A DNA stretch of 64,000 bases from Paenibacillus montanisoli. GTDB lineage: Bacteria > Bacillota > Bacilli > Paenibacillales > Paenibacillaceae. Of this stretch, positions 25,905 through 34,396 are shown piece after piece (positions within the stretch are counted from its first letter, which is position 1; every line of letters starts with the position of its first letter). The stretch spans positions 1 to 64,000 of the forward strand of contig NZ_QLUW01000002.1 of the NCBI RefSeq assembly GCF_003268025.1, written 5' to 3'. Both the position numbers and the translations under genes were made by a program. The notes beneath the pieces are model-generated. The model did not search any database. It was not told where the DNA came from and saw only the letters and a list, made by a program, of their open reading frames with translations.

Positions 25905-27559
25905 TTAAAGTTTTCGGACTCCGTCTCTAAATTCCTGCGGGGTATGGCCGGTCATTTTTTTGAAGCATCTTGCAAAATAGGCGGCAGACTCGAAGCCGAC
26001 CGCTCTGCCGATCTTATGAATTTTCAACTGCTCTGGAGCAGCTGCTCCTTTGCCTTCTGCACGCGGGTTTCGATGATAAAGTCGGTCAAGCTTGCCCCTG
26101 TCTCCTGCTTGTACAATTTGGACAAATACGAAGGAGACAGATAAACGAACTCCGCCAGCCGAGTCAGCGATAAATCGCCGCCTAGATTATGTTTGACATA
26201 CTCCTGGACGCTGCGGATGACTTCGTTCGTCTGCTGCTCGTTCTCGTTAGATTTCTCGTCGAACAGCACGTTTGCCAGCTTCATGAATTGTGCGGCCGCA
26301 TCCCGCCAGGTCGCATGCTCTTCAATGCTGAACAGCTTGCTGATGTTGAAGTGCTCGGAGACCGTCTTCATGAGCCCCCAACGGTTAATGTACGAGATAA
26401 ACATCGAGACGACGGAATAAAACACTTCGACCGCCGTCCCTGTTTTGGCGACTGATGTTCCGCTAATCGTCCCCATAAACGAATGGAACAGCTCCATAAA
26501 CTCCTCTTTCTGCCCTTTGTCGAGAAAATCGGAAAGCAGCTGCACCGTACGCATCATCGTTCTGCCGTCCTGCCGTTCTTCAAAGGCTTCGAACAACTGC
26601 TGATCCGACAACAAGATTTCCTGTCTCGTCCCGAGACCGCGCGCGAACAGAAAGGAAAGCGTATCGAACCGCTGTGATATTTGATCCCATTCGAACGGCT
26701 CGCTGACAAGCATGAAGGAGCATGGGATCTTCAAGCAGCTGCTGCAGGAGGATTGGATGAGCTCCATATAACCGTTTAACATATGAATCGGCCGTGTCCG
26801 TTCCTCGCCAATCGCCGCCGAATCGGAATCCTTGGACTGCAGCAGCCAAACGAACCGGTCCTGGCCGTATTTGATTTGAATTAAATGAAATGCATCAGCC
26901 AAGTATTCTTCCGCGATATTATGAACCGCATAGAGGAACAGCATTTTGTCGGACTGACTCATCTCTTCCCGCCAAGCGTCGACGCGGCCCATGACCATGA
27001 GCAGCGGCCGATCAGCCTGCAGCGGGATTTTCAGCTCCCGCAGCTGCGCGTTGCAGGCTTTATTATCCGCCGCGGCCATGGTGCCGCCCAGCAGCTCCAG
27101 TAAATATTCGCGCTGCATCAGCGGAAGCGCCTGCGTCATCTGGCTTTCGGCTTTGCGCACCAAATGCTCGAGCGCAAGCTCGGATTCCAGCTGCTCCACC
27201 GCCTTGCGGACTGCTCCGAGTATTTGCGCGTCGCCTTCGGTCTTGAGGACATAATCGGTTGCGCCGTTGCGGCTCGAGGTATGAATGTAGTCGAAGTCGT
27301 TGTACCCCGTCAGAAAGATCACTTTGCATCTCGGCCACCGCTGGATGATTTCCTTCTGCAGGGCAAGACCGTTCATGCCGGGCATCTCAATGTCGGACAG
27401 CACAATATCAATACGCGTAGAACGCAATATATTCATTGCGTTCTGCGCGGAATAAGCATGATAGAGCTCCAGCTCGGGAAATTCGCTCAAATCGGAGAAA
27501 AAATCGATCAGTCCGTCAACGATGATCGGCTCGTCATCTACAATCAATAATCGATACAA
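25905..27559 (-). pseudogene. YesN-type response regulator, frameshifted in the AraC domain
   Basis: Response regulator with an N-terminal receiver domain (acidic Asp8/Asp9, phospho-acceptor Asp56 in LSDIEMPG, Lys106), a long middle region and a C-terminal AraC-type DNA-binding domain. It would pair with the YesM-type kinase at 32405-34195 to control the sugar genes. The open frame from TTG 27559 (AAGGGGG upstream) ends at 26024 after KAKEQLLQSS, inside the DNA-binding domain. The missing second helix-turn-helix (LKIHKIGRAVGFESAAYFAR and on to TAA 25905) continues in the -1 frame, consistent with loss of one base near 26027-26032. Either the regulator is broken or the assembly has an error. 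Without the frameshift it would be about 552 residues. Confidence 0.85.
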
Positions 27560-27583
27560 TCGAATTCCCCCTTCTTACTTGTG

Positions 27584-28690
27584 TTACTGATCGGCTCGAA
27601 CCGGGCCCTTTTCCTTGTCAATCAGAAGGTCGGCAAGCCGCTGCTCGCGATCGGGAAGCTTAGGGAATGTACGGCTCGGCACGGTCTGATACCAGTATGC
27701 GACGGAGCTGTAATCATCGCTGCGTTCATGCAGGCAGTTCTCTATCCCGTTGCCGGCTGCCGGATAACAGACAGCTTGCTCGCCATAGGCAAGCGTTGCG
27801 GATTCCCGAGGTCCATACCCGATCTGCTGCACGGTCACCTTCAGCGACTCGCGGAAATAGATCGGATCTTTGCCGTGGAACCGGTACATGGAGAAGAGCG
27901 CGTTCGGGTAGTCCACCATCGGGGCCCCCTGCTGAGGCGTGACGACCTCCCGCAAGCCCCATGCGCTTCCTATATAATCTTCGAGCCCCGTACCGCAAAT
28001 CGTGGGATAGGCTTTATCTTCATCAATGAAAAACTTGACTTCGCCCTCGCCAAACCAGGTTTTCTCCTGGAGGATGCTTCGGACGCCGATCACCGTGCCG
28101 AGATAGACCCCGGTCCCTTCGACGCCGTCAAGAATGACGTAATCCTCAAACAGCGGGCACAGATTTTGCCGTCTGAACTGCGCGTGAAAATAACCGGCTT
28201 CCTCGTCCAGCTTGTCGCCAAGCGTGAAGTCAACCTGATAGAAGAGCATTTCGACATCGATCCCCGCGTCATTCTCGATCGTGATGCGGGCATGCGTGCG
28301 GAACGGCATCGGAATCCAGCAATTGAATCCCCGCTCGTCCTGCATCGAGACATAATCCGTGATCATATGGCGCTGTCTGCCGTGCGCAACGCCGAAGAAA
28401 TCGCCAAGCGGCACTTCAACGCTCGGCTGCTCGTTATTGTCCCAGTACATCCGTACGATCAGATTGCGCATGTGCGTTACGTTACCGGGCGGAATCGTGC
28501 ACCAAATATGTCTGACGATGCCCGTTCCATCCACGTCGAGCAGCGTATGGATGGCGCCGGCTTTGAATGGCGACACGCAGGCCGAGCCTTTGCGCCCGTT
28601 ATTGGCCTGGCCGCCTGCGCCTCTTTCGGACTTCATATTTTCCGCGGTAGCGGCGTAGGATCGAACCGTTGTCGGACAATTGAACAACAT
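27584..28690 (-). CDS. DUF2961 / glycoside hydrolase family 172 protein
   Basis: A 368-residue DUF2961 protein, the family now classed as GH172, whose studied members act on alpha-D-fructofuranosides, difructose dianhydride or D-arabinofuranosides and assemble as beta-sandwich oligomers. Family features seen are the GAIHTLLDVDGTGIVRHIW start, MRNLIVRMYWDNNEQPSVEVPLGDFF, and FFIDEDKAYPTICGTGLEDYIG, whose acidic residues fit the active site. There is no signal peptide. It lies between the ABC permease genes and the regulator, so it likely trims imported oligosaccharide side chains. Its exact substrate is open. Confidence 0.85.
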   Translation of the reverse strand: MLFNCPTTVRSYAATAENMKSERGAGGQANNGRKGSACVSPFKAGAIHTLLDVDGTGIVRHIWCTIPPGNVTHMRNLIVRMYWDNNEQPSVEVPLGDFFGVAHGRQRHMITDYVSMQDERGFNCWIPMPFRTHARITIENDAGIDVEMLFYQVDFTLGDKLDEEAGYFHAQFRRQNLCPLFEDYVILDGVEGTGVYLGTVIGVRSILQEKTWFGEGEVKFFIDEDKAYPTICGTGLEDYIGSAWGLREVVTPQQGAPMVDYPNALFSMYRFHGKDPIYFRESLKVTVQQIGYGPRESATLAYGEQAVCYPAAGNGIENCLHERSDDYSSVAYWYQTVPSRTFPKLPDREQRLADLLIDKEKGPVRADQ

Positions 28691-28707
28691 CGTTGATGAC
28701 CTCCCTA

Positions 28708-29592
28708 TTATTCTTTGACGCTTCCCATCACGATACCTGTCATAAAGTAACGCTGAAGAAACGGATACAAAAGCAATATCGGCAAAGCGCCGAGGAAAAT
28801 CTGCGCCGCTTTGACGTTGCGGTCGGATAAATTTTTGAGCGATACGAGTTCGCTTTCCGATAGATTCGTCATGTCGCGCGCGACGATGATCGTCTGCATA
28901 TAGCTTTGGAGCGGATATTTTTCAGGAGAATTCATATAAATGATGCCGTCGAACCAGGAATTCCAGTGGAAAACGGTTGCAAACAGCGTTATGGTCGCGA
29001 TTGCGGGAAGCGAAATCGGAATGACGACTTTCCACAGCGTATGCCAATGATTGGCCCCGTCCATATGCGATGCCTCCATCAACTCCTTCGGAATGTTGCG
29101 GAAGAAATTGAGCAGCAGGATGACGTTAAAGATCGGCACGGCCACGGGAAGCACCAAAGCCCAGATAGAGTTCAGCAAATGAAGCTCTTTTACGACCAGA
29201 TACGTCGGAATCATGCCGCCGCTGAAGAGCATCGTGAACACGAATATCCACACATAAAGCGTTCTAAAGCGGAATTGGGACGATTCTTTTGATAACGGAT
29301 AGGCGATCAGCACGACGAGAAACATGTTGACGGCCGTTCCCAGTACGACCCGTTCCACCGTCACGAGCAGCGACCGCAGAAACTCCGGTTTATCGGCTAC
29401 ATATTTGTAGGCGTCGAGCGTAAATTCTACCGGCCAGAACGTAACGGCGCCTCTGGCGGCCGCATGGCTGGAGCTGAATGAAATGGCGAGTACTTGAAGC
29501 ATGGGAAACAAACAAAGAAAGGCGAGCAATGCGAGAAATACGAGGTTGCCATATTGAAACAGGTAACGGCCAAAGCTGTTGTTGCGTACCAT
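28708..29592 (-). CDS. carbohydrate ABC transporter permease (LplC/YtcP-type)
   Basis: A 294-residue inner-membrane permease of the CUT1 family with six helices and the cytoplasmic EAA loop (LMEASHMDGANHWHTLWKVVIPIS) that docks the ATPase. It ends with the LplC-like tail RYFMTGIVMGSVKE. It pairs with the permease at 29635-30534 and the binding protein at 30595-32334. No ATPase gene is present in the locus, so a shared MsmX-type ATPase encoded elsewhere is expected. AGGAGGGG precedes ATG 29592. Confidence 0.93.
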   Translation of the reverse strand: MVRNNSFGRYLFQYGNLVFLALLAFLCLFPMLQVLAISFSSSHAAARGAVTFWPVEFTLDAYKYVADKPEFLRSLLVTVERVVLGTAVNMFLVVLIAYPLSKESSQFRFRTLYVWIFVFTMLFSGGMIPTYLVVKELHLLNSIWALVLPVAVPIFNVILLLNFFRNIPKELMEASHMDGANHWHTLWKVVIPISLPAIATITLFATVFHWNSWFDGIIYMNSPEKYPLQSYMQTIIVARDMTNLSESELVSLKNLSDRNVKAAQIFLGALPILLLYPFLQRYFMTGIVMGSVKE

Positions 29593-29634
29593 ATCGTCCC
29601 CTCCTTGCGGCTATGCTTAATGATGAGCAGCTTG

Positions 29635-30534
29635 TCAGAAAATGCGGTAATTCGCAAAACGGTAAGCCAAGAAATACGATGCGGAGATCAAGATGAACGA
29701 AACGACGGACTTGAACAACCCGACGGCCGTCGCGATGCCGAATTGGAAGTTGATCAATCCAAGCCGATAGACATAGGTATCGATGATGTCGCCGGTCTCA
29801 TATACGACGGGGCTATAGAGGTTAAACACTTGGTCGAAGCCGGCATTGAGAATGTTGCCTAGGCTAAGCGTAGCCAAAAGAATGACGATCGGCGCCATGC
29901 CGGGCAGCGTGATATGCCAGGTCTGCTTCCATCTTCCGGCGCCGTCCATTTCGGCGGCTTCATAGAGCGCAGGATTGATGCTGGTCAGCGCGGCTAAGTA
30001 AACGATCGTACTGAACCCGAACTCTTTCCAAACATCCGATACGATTAAGGAAGGCCGGAACCATTCCGGCGTACCGAGAAAGAAGATCGGCTTTACGCCG
30101 AAAATCGATAGAAACTGGTTCACGATCCCATTCGACGGAGACAGCACATCGATCAAAATGCCGGAGAGGATAATCCAAGACAAGAAATGTGGCAGGTAAA
30201 TAATCGTTTGAATGACTCTTTTGTAGACCGCTTTGACGACTTCATTCAGAAGCAGCGCGACAATGATCGGCACGATGAGGCCTGCGATCATTTTGAGCAC
30301 CGCGATGATGATCGTATTGCGGATAACGGTCGTCGTGTCCGGCATTGTAAACACATACTCGAAATTATCGAATCCGATCCAATCTGAACCGAACAAGCCT
30401 TTGGTCGGAATGAAGTTCTGAAAGCCGATCGATAAGCCGGCCATCGGCAAATAGCTGAACAAAACAATCATCACGAGCCCGGGCAAAATCATGAGGTGTA
30501 AGCCCCAGTCCGGAATTTTGTTTCTGGTTCTCAT
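29635..30534 (-). CDS. carbohydrate ABC transporter permease (LplB/YtcP-type)
   Basis: A 299-residue permease of the LplB type, CUT1 family, with six membrane helices and the EAA loop ALYEAAEMDGAGRWKQTWHITLPG. The frame is open to 30591, but the upstream part is a 16-bp hairpin; AAGGGGTG before ATG 30534 sets the start. It is the partner of the LplC-type permease 42 bp downstream. Expression relative to the upstream binding-protein gene may be lowered by the hairpin at 30554-30588. Confidence 0.93.
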   Translation of the reverse strand: MRTRNKIPDWGLHLMILPGLVMIVLFSYLPMAGLSIGFQNFIPTKGLFGSDWIGFDNFEYVFTMPDTTTVIRNTIIIAVLKMIAGLIVPIIVALLLNEVVKAVYKRVIQTIIYLPHFLSWIILSGILIDVLSPSNGIVNQFLSIFGVKPIFFLGTPEWFRPSLIVSDVWKEFGFSTIVYLAALTSINPALYEAAEMDGAGRWKQTWHITLPGMAPIVILLATLSLGNILNAGFDQVFNLYSPVVYETGDIIDTYVYRLGLINFQFGIATAVGLFKSVVSFILISASYFLAYRFANYRIF

Positions 30535-30553
30535 CGCTGCACCCCTTATAAGT

Positions 30554-30588
30554 AAGGAAGAAGGGAAGGAACCCTTCCCTTCTTCCTT
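30554..30588 (-). promoter_or_regulatory. 16-bp intercistronic hairpin between binding protein and permease
   Basis: AAGGAAGAAGGGAAGG (30554-30569) and its exact complement (30573-30588) are separated by 3 nt. It starts right after the binding-protein stop codon and ends about 20 nt before the permease start. No T-run follows, so it is more likely a 3' mRNA-stability and partial attenuation structure than a full terminator. Confidence 0.75.
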
Positions 30589-30594
30589 CAAGAT

Positions 30595-32334
30595 TTATTG
30601 ATTGTTGGCCGCGTACCAATCGTTAAGCTCTTTCGTAATTTGGTCGCCGCCGGATGCCTTCCAGTTTTCCACGAACGTGTCGAAGGAATCGACCGACTCG
30701 CCCAGAATGATCTTCGTAATCATCTGCTTCTCCATGTCCATCAGGATAGAGCCTTTCTGCGCCATCGTCGGCGTTGGAGCGCCGATAAACTCGTTCGTCA
30801 GCATCAATTTGTTATCCGTGTAATTGGCGATGACGGAGTACGAACCTTCAGGACCCCAGGTGCGGTCTGCTCCCCAGTTCGTCACGTCCTTATCCTTCAC
30901 GTATTTCATATAGGCGTCATAGTACTGCTTTTGTTCAGGATTCAGATTGGACGTATCCTCGCTCTTGAACGCATCCTGCAGCAAACGCCATGCGTTCAGA
31001 TTCTTCTGGGGGACTTGACCGTCAACCGGCGAGAACGGGAAAATGCCATAGTTTTCGCCGTCGATGATTTGCGTGTGATAGACGGACGGCTCGGATGTTT
31101 CTCCATAAAGCTTCTCGTAGTACAGATTCAGCATTTTCACGAGCGCTTCCGGATGCTTGTACCCTTTCTTCACCGCATAAAACCACGTGGATTGCGGTTG
31201 AACGACCGCTACTTGCGCAGGCTTATCGTCCACCGAGACGATCGGGTAAGGCTTCCACTCCATGTTCGGATTTTTCTGTTTGTCGGTTGGATCGATCGGC
31301 CAGCCGATGTTCCAGAAGTGTCCGAAATGAACGCCGGTCTTCTCGTTCTTCTCGTTCTCGGCCGATTTCGGGCCGTCATAGACGACGAATTGCGGATCGA
31401 TGGCGCCGGCTTTGTATATCTCCTGCAGTTTCGCCAAGGCCGCTTTCATTTCCGGCTGAATGGAGCCGTACACAAGCTTGCCGTCCTTGTCTTTAATCCA
31501 CATCGAGGTCGATTCATTGCTGTACGGGTAAGCATGGAATCCGTTAAACCAGCCGCGAAGGCCGGAGTAGCCGTCCCACAGCGTTTTGTTCAGGTTTAGA
31601 CCGTACGTATCTTTCTTGCCATTGCCATCCGGATCGTCGTTTGCGAACGCCAGAATGATCTTCACGAGATCGTCCATCGTCTTCGGCTCCGGCAGTCCTA
31701 GCTTGATTCGCCAGTCTTCGCGAATCCAGATCATATCTACATCGTCGTTGCCGCGGACATAGCCCGGAATCGCCATCAATTTGCCGTCGTACGAAGCCGA
31801 CTTCTTAGGCAGTCCGTTATTTGCCGCCATCGTTTCTTTCAGCATGGGGGAAGCATATTTCTCGAACACTTCCGTCATATCCTCGATCATGTCGCCCTGC
31901 ACCAGCGTTTGCAGCTGCTTCGCGTTGACCGGGATCAAATCCGGCAAGTCGCCGGAAACGATGGACACGTTCATCTTCTGATCGAATTGGGCATTGGATA
32001 CGTTCCAATTGTTTTTGATTTTGATGCCTAAAAATTCTTCGTATGCTCGTGACCAGGTGTTATTGTCCCAGGAGTCGCCTTTCGGAAACTTCGTGCCATC
32101 GAGCGTGCTGCGGACAGTGGTAAGGTCGATTGGAGGATCATATTTGCCTAATGGATCGATCGATTCTTCTGCGGTATTCGAGCTCGACGCTGAATTCGTG
32201 CCAGCGCTGTTCGAACCTGCGTCATTCGAGCCGGCGGTGTTCGCGCCGCCCGAATTGTTGGAGCTGCAAGCTGAAACGAGTATCATGGAAACCAGACTAG
32301 TGACTAGCAACAAGTTAGTCCTTCTTTTGCCCAT
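30595..32334 (-). CDS. extracellular solute-binding lipoprotein (LplA/YtcQ-type)
   Basis: A 579-residue sugar-binding lipoprotein of a CUT1 ABC transporter. The signal peptide ends in lipobox VSAC (Cys23), followed by an Asn/Ser/Ala-rich linker. Then come the LplA-type features: GDLPDLIPVNAKQLQTLVQG, a GDSWDNNTWSRAYEEFLGI start, a DPDGNGKKDTYGL calcium-like loop and a C-terminal VESFDTFVENW-like helix (SVDSFDTFVENWKASGG). It would capture oligosaccharides for the LplBC-type permeases. GGAGGAG precedes ATG 32334, and a TATAAT at 32378-32373 may give a promoter separate from the kinase gene. Confidence 0.93.
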   Translation of the reverse strand: MGKRRTNLLLVTSLVSMILVSACSSNNSGGANTAGSNDAGSNSAGTNSASSSNTAEESIDPLGKYDPPIDLTTVRSTLDGTKFPKGDSWDNNTWSRAYEEFLGIKIKNNWNVSNAQFDQKMNVSIVSGDLPDLIPVNAKQLQTLVQGDMIEDMTEVFEKYASPMLKETMAANNGLPKKSASYDGKLMAIPGYVRGNDDVDMIWIREDWRIKLGLPEPKTMDDLVKIILAFANDDPDGNGKKDTYGLNLNKTLWDGYSGLRGWFNGFHAYPYSNESTSMWIKDKDGKLVYGSIQPEMKAALAKLQEIYKAGAIDPQFVVYDGPKSAENEKNEKTGVHFGHFWNIGWPIDPTDKQKNPNMEWKPYPIVSVDDKPAQVAVVQPQSTWFYAVKKGYKHPEALVKMLNLYYEKLYGETSEPSVYHTQIIDGENYGIFPFSPVDGQVPQKNLNAWRLLQDAFKSEDTSNLNPEQKQYYDAYMKYVKDKDVTNWGADRTWGPEGSYSVIANYTDNKLMLTNEFIGAPTPTMAQKGSILMDMEKQMITKIILGESVDSFDTFVENWKASGGDQITKELNDWYAANNQ

Positions 32335-32372
32335 TTGATTGACTCCTCCGCTATCTATTTGTTTACAATTTC

Positions 32373-32378
32373 ATTATA
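32373..32378 (-). promoter_or_regulatory. candidate -10 element before the binding-protein gene
   Basis: A perfect TATAAT on the minus strand lies about 40 nt upstream of ATG 32334. A TTTTGA about 16 nt further upstream is a weak -35. It suggests that the transporter genes can be transcribed independently of the kinase gene. Confidence 0.4.
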
Positions 32379-32404
32379 GAGGCGGATGTTTCGGTCAAAA
32401 TATA

Positions 32405-34195
32405 CTAAAAATCCGTCATCCGTTGAAGTTTCTTATCCTCTTCATGCATTTGCGGCCGCATGATGACGAGTTCCACTCGGAGCCCTCCGTTCTCTCCGTG
32501 ACCGAGCACGATGCCGCTTTCCTTGCCGAATTGCAGCTGCAGCCGGCGATGCACGTTCCGAATCCCGGTAATCTCCTCGCCGTCCATAGCCGATCCAAGC
32601 TCGGATTGCATCTTTTGCAGGCTAACCTCGTCCATTCCCGCTCCATTGTCCTCTATTATAATCCGGACCGTTTCCGGGTTTGATGCAATCCTGACCGAGA
32701 TAAGCCCGTCGTCGCTCATGCGCTCGACCCCGTATTTATAGGCGTTCTCGATAATCGGCTGCACGATGAGCTTCGGTACGAGCACGTCCTTGCAGTCATC
32801 CGGCAGCGGATCGAATTCCGCGTCAATCCGGTTCGAGAAGCGGATCTGCTGAATGTCCACATATAAGCGGGCATGCTTGAGCTCCTGCTCCAGCGGAATT
32901 TCGGATGCGCCGTTGCGCGTTATAAATTGGAAATATTCACCCAGGTACTGGCTGAAAAGAATGACGCTCTCGTTGTCGTTCATCTTGGCAAGCCGGTGCA
33001 GGATGAAATAGGTATTGTACAGAAAATGCGGATTGATCTGCGACTGCAGCTGCTTCAGCTCTGAATTTTTGGCTCTCATATCCTGTTCGTACAGCTTGTG
33101 GATGAGGTCTTTCAGCTTCGATACCATCGAATTGAAATGCTCATAGAGATAACGGAACTCGTCCTGGCCTTTGGGAAGAGCAGCCGGCTCGAGATAGCCG
33201 TCTTCCACTTTGCGGAACAGGAACACCAGCTTGGTAAGCGGCTTGTGGATTAGCCGGTAAACCCAAAGCGCGAATACGGCAATGATCAGCATCGATATGA
33301 CCGACAGCAGCCAAAACCAGATGCGATAGGAGCTGAGGTCGCCGAGCACCTGCTTCTCCGGTATATAAACTAGCAGCGCCATGTGCGTGCTTGGATCCAT
33401 TTGATAGGAAACGAGATAGTCCGTCGTACCCGATCGAAACGATTTGATTTCCGGCTCCTTGTCGGACCGGACCTGGATGTTGTCCAACATGGATGCGATA
33501 AAGGTACGGTCCTGCTCATTCGTTATGGTCCACCCTTGCTGGAGGTCGGCCAGTACGGCGCCCGCGCCTTCATAATCTTTCGTAAAGGTGGCAAGCGCCT
33601 TGCGGAGCTCGCTTACGGAAAGCTCGATAAAAACGACGTAATCCGGCTTGAGCTGCGTCAGGATCGCGTCCGGATAAATGTAGCCTAGCAGCAGCCTGTC
33701 CTGGTAGTACATGAGTGGGGAGCCGGTTGCGTGAAATTGCTTGACGAACGCGTCCACCGCATCCCGGTCGACGGTGCCGATCGCGTTGTCGTTGGAGACG
33801 ACTTTGCCGGTCTCCAGCATTTGAGCGGAAACATTTTTGATATATGTGCTGGACGTTTTAATGATTTGCATTTTCTCCTGCGCCCTTAGAATCGTCTCGC
33901 CCCACTCGTATTTGCCAAGCGTATTGTACAGATAAACCAACCTTTGCAAGTCGCGGTCGAAAATGAATTCTTTCTGGTGCTGAATCATCCGGTTCAGTTC
34001 CACGGTGAGCAATCCGGAGAAATAAGCGGTTCGCGCACCCAGCGATTTGTCGATTTCCCGTCTGACAGCCGACTCGCCCTTCGAATTGATAAATAGGCTG
34101 AGTACGCACAGAGGTGCAATAACGCACATGAAAACGATGATTATTTTGGAGAAAATCGATTTGGAATTGAACACCTCTAGCGCTCTCTGCTGCAT
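32405..34195 (-). CDS. sensor histidine kinase (YesM-type)
   Basis: A membrane sensor kinase of 596 residues. Transmembrane helix 1 (about 16-38), an extracytoplasmic sensor region, transmembrane helix 2 (about 285-308), HAMP, a His-kinase domain with phospho-His in QSQINPHFLYNTY, and an HATPase domain with N-box IIENAYKYG and G-box EDNGAGMD are all visible. YesM-type kinases respond to extracellular sugars or binding proteins and phosphorylate a YesN regulator; here the regulator is the frameshifted gene at 25905-27559. AGGAGGTT lies 10 nt before ATG 34195. It is transcribed divergently from the GH78-like gene. Confidence 0.93.
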   Translation of the reverse strand: MQQRALEVFNSKSIFSKIIIVFMCVIAPLCVLSLFINSKGESAVRREIDKSLGARTAYFSGLLTVELNRMIQHQKEFIFDRDLQRLVYLYNTLGKYEWGETILRAQEKMQIIKTSSTYIKNVSAQMLETGKVVSNDNAIGTVDRDAVDAFVKQFHATGSPLMYYQDRLLLGYIYPDAILTQLKPDYVVFIELSVSELRKALATFTKDYEGAGAVLADLQQGWTITNEQDRTFIASMLDNIQVRSDKEPEIKSFRSGTTDYLVSYQMDPSTHMALLVYIPEKQVLGDLSSYRIWFWLLSVISMLIIAVFALWVYRLIHKPLTKLVFLFRKVEDGYLEPAALPKGQDEFRYLYEHFNSMVSKLKDLIHKLYEQDMRAKNSELKQLQSQINPHFLYNTYFILHRLAKMNDNESVILFSQYLGEYFQFITRNGASEIPLEQELKHARLYVDIQQIRFSNRIDAEFDPLPDDCKDVLVPKLIVQPIIENAYKYGVERMSDDGLISVRIASNPETVRIIIEDNGAGMDEVSLQKMQSELGSAMDGEEITGIRNVHRRLQLQFGKESGIVLGHGENGGLRVELVIMRPQMHEEDKKLQRMTDF

Positions 34196-34396
34196 CTAAC
34201 GATAACCTCCTATTTGAATGCAATGCGGGCTATTCTGCCATTATGGGTATTTATACGTACGCTTTTATATATAAACATTCTATCTTTCTTGTCTTCTCAT
34301 GTCTTCTTAGTAATTGTTGGCAGGAAATGCGGTTGCCTTCTAGTACTACTGAGTGAGATTCGCATATTCGCATACTCAGCAGAAGGAGTGTTCGTA

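Noticed and set aside
25905..26032. Programmed ribosomal frameshift in the YesN gene
   Set aside because: No convincing slippery heptamer or downstream pseudoknot was seen; a one-base loss is simpler.
30535..30591. Extended start of the LplB-type permease
   Set aside because: The extension is encoded by the 16-bp intercistronic hairpin; AAGGGGTG fits ATG 30534.
34214..34396. 61-residue hydrophobic extension of the GH78-like protein as a signal peptide
   Set aside because: The region is AT-rich promoter DNA between divergent genes, and AAGGAG is placed 8 nt before GTG 34397.
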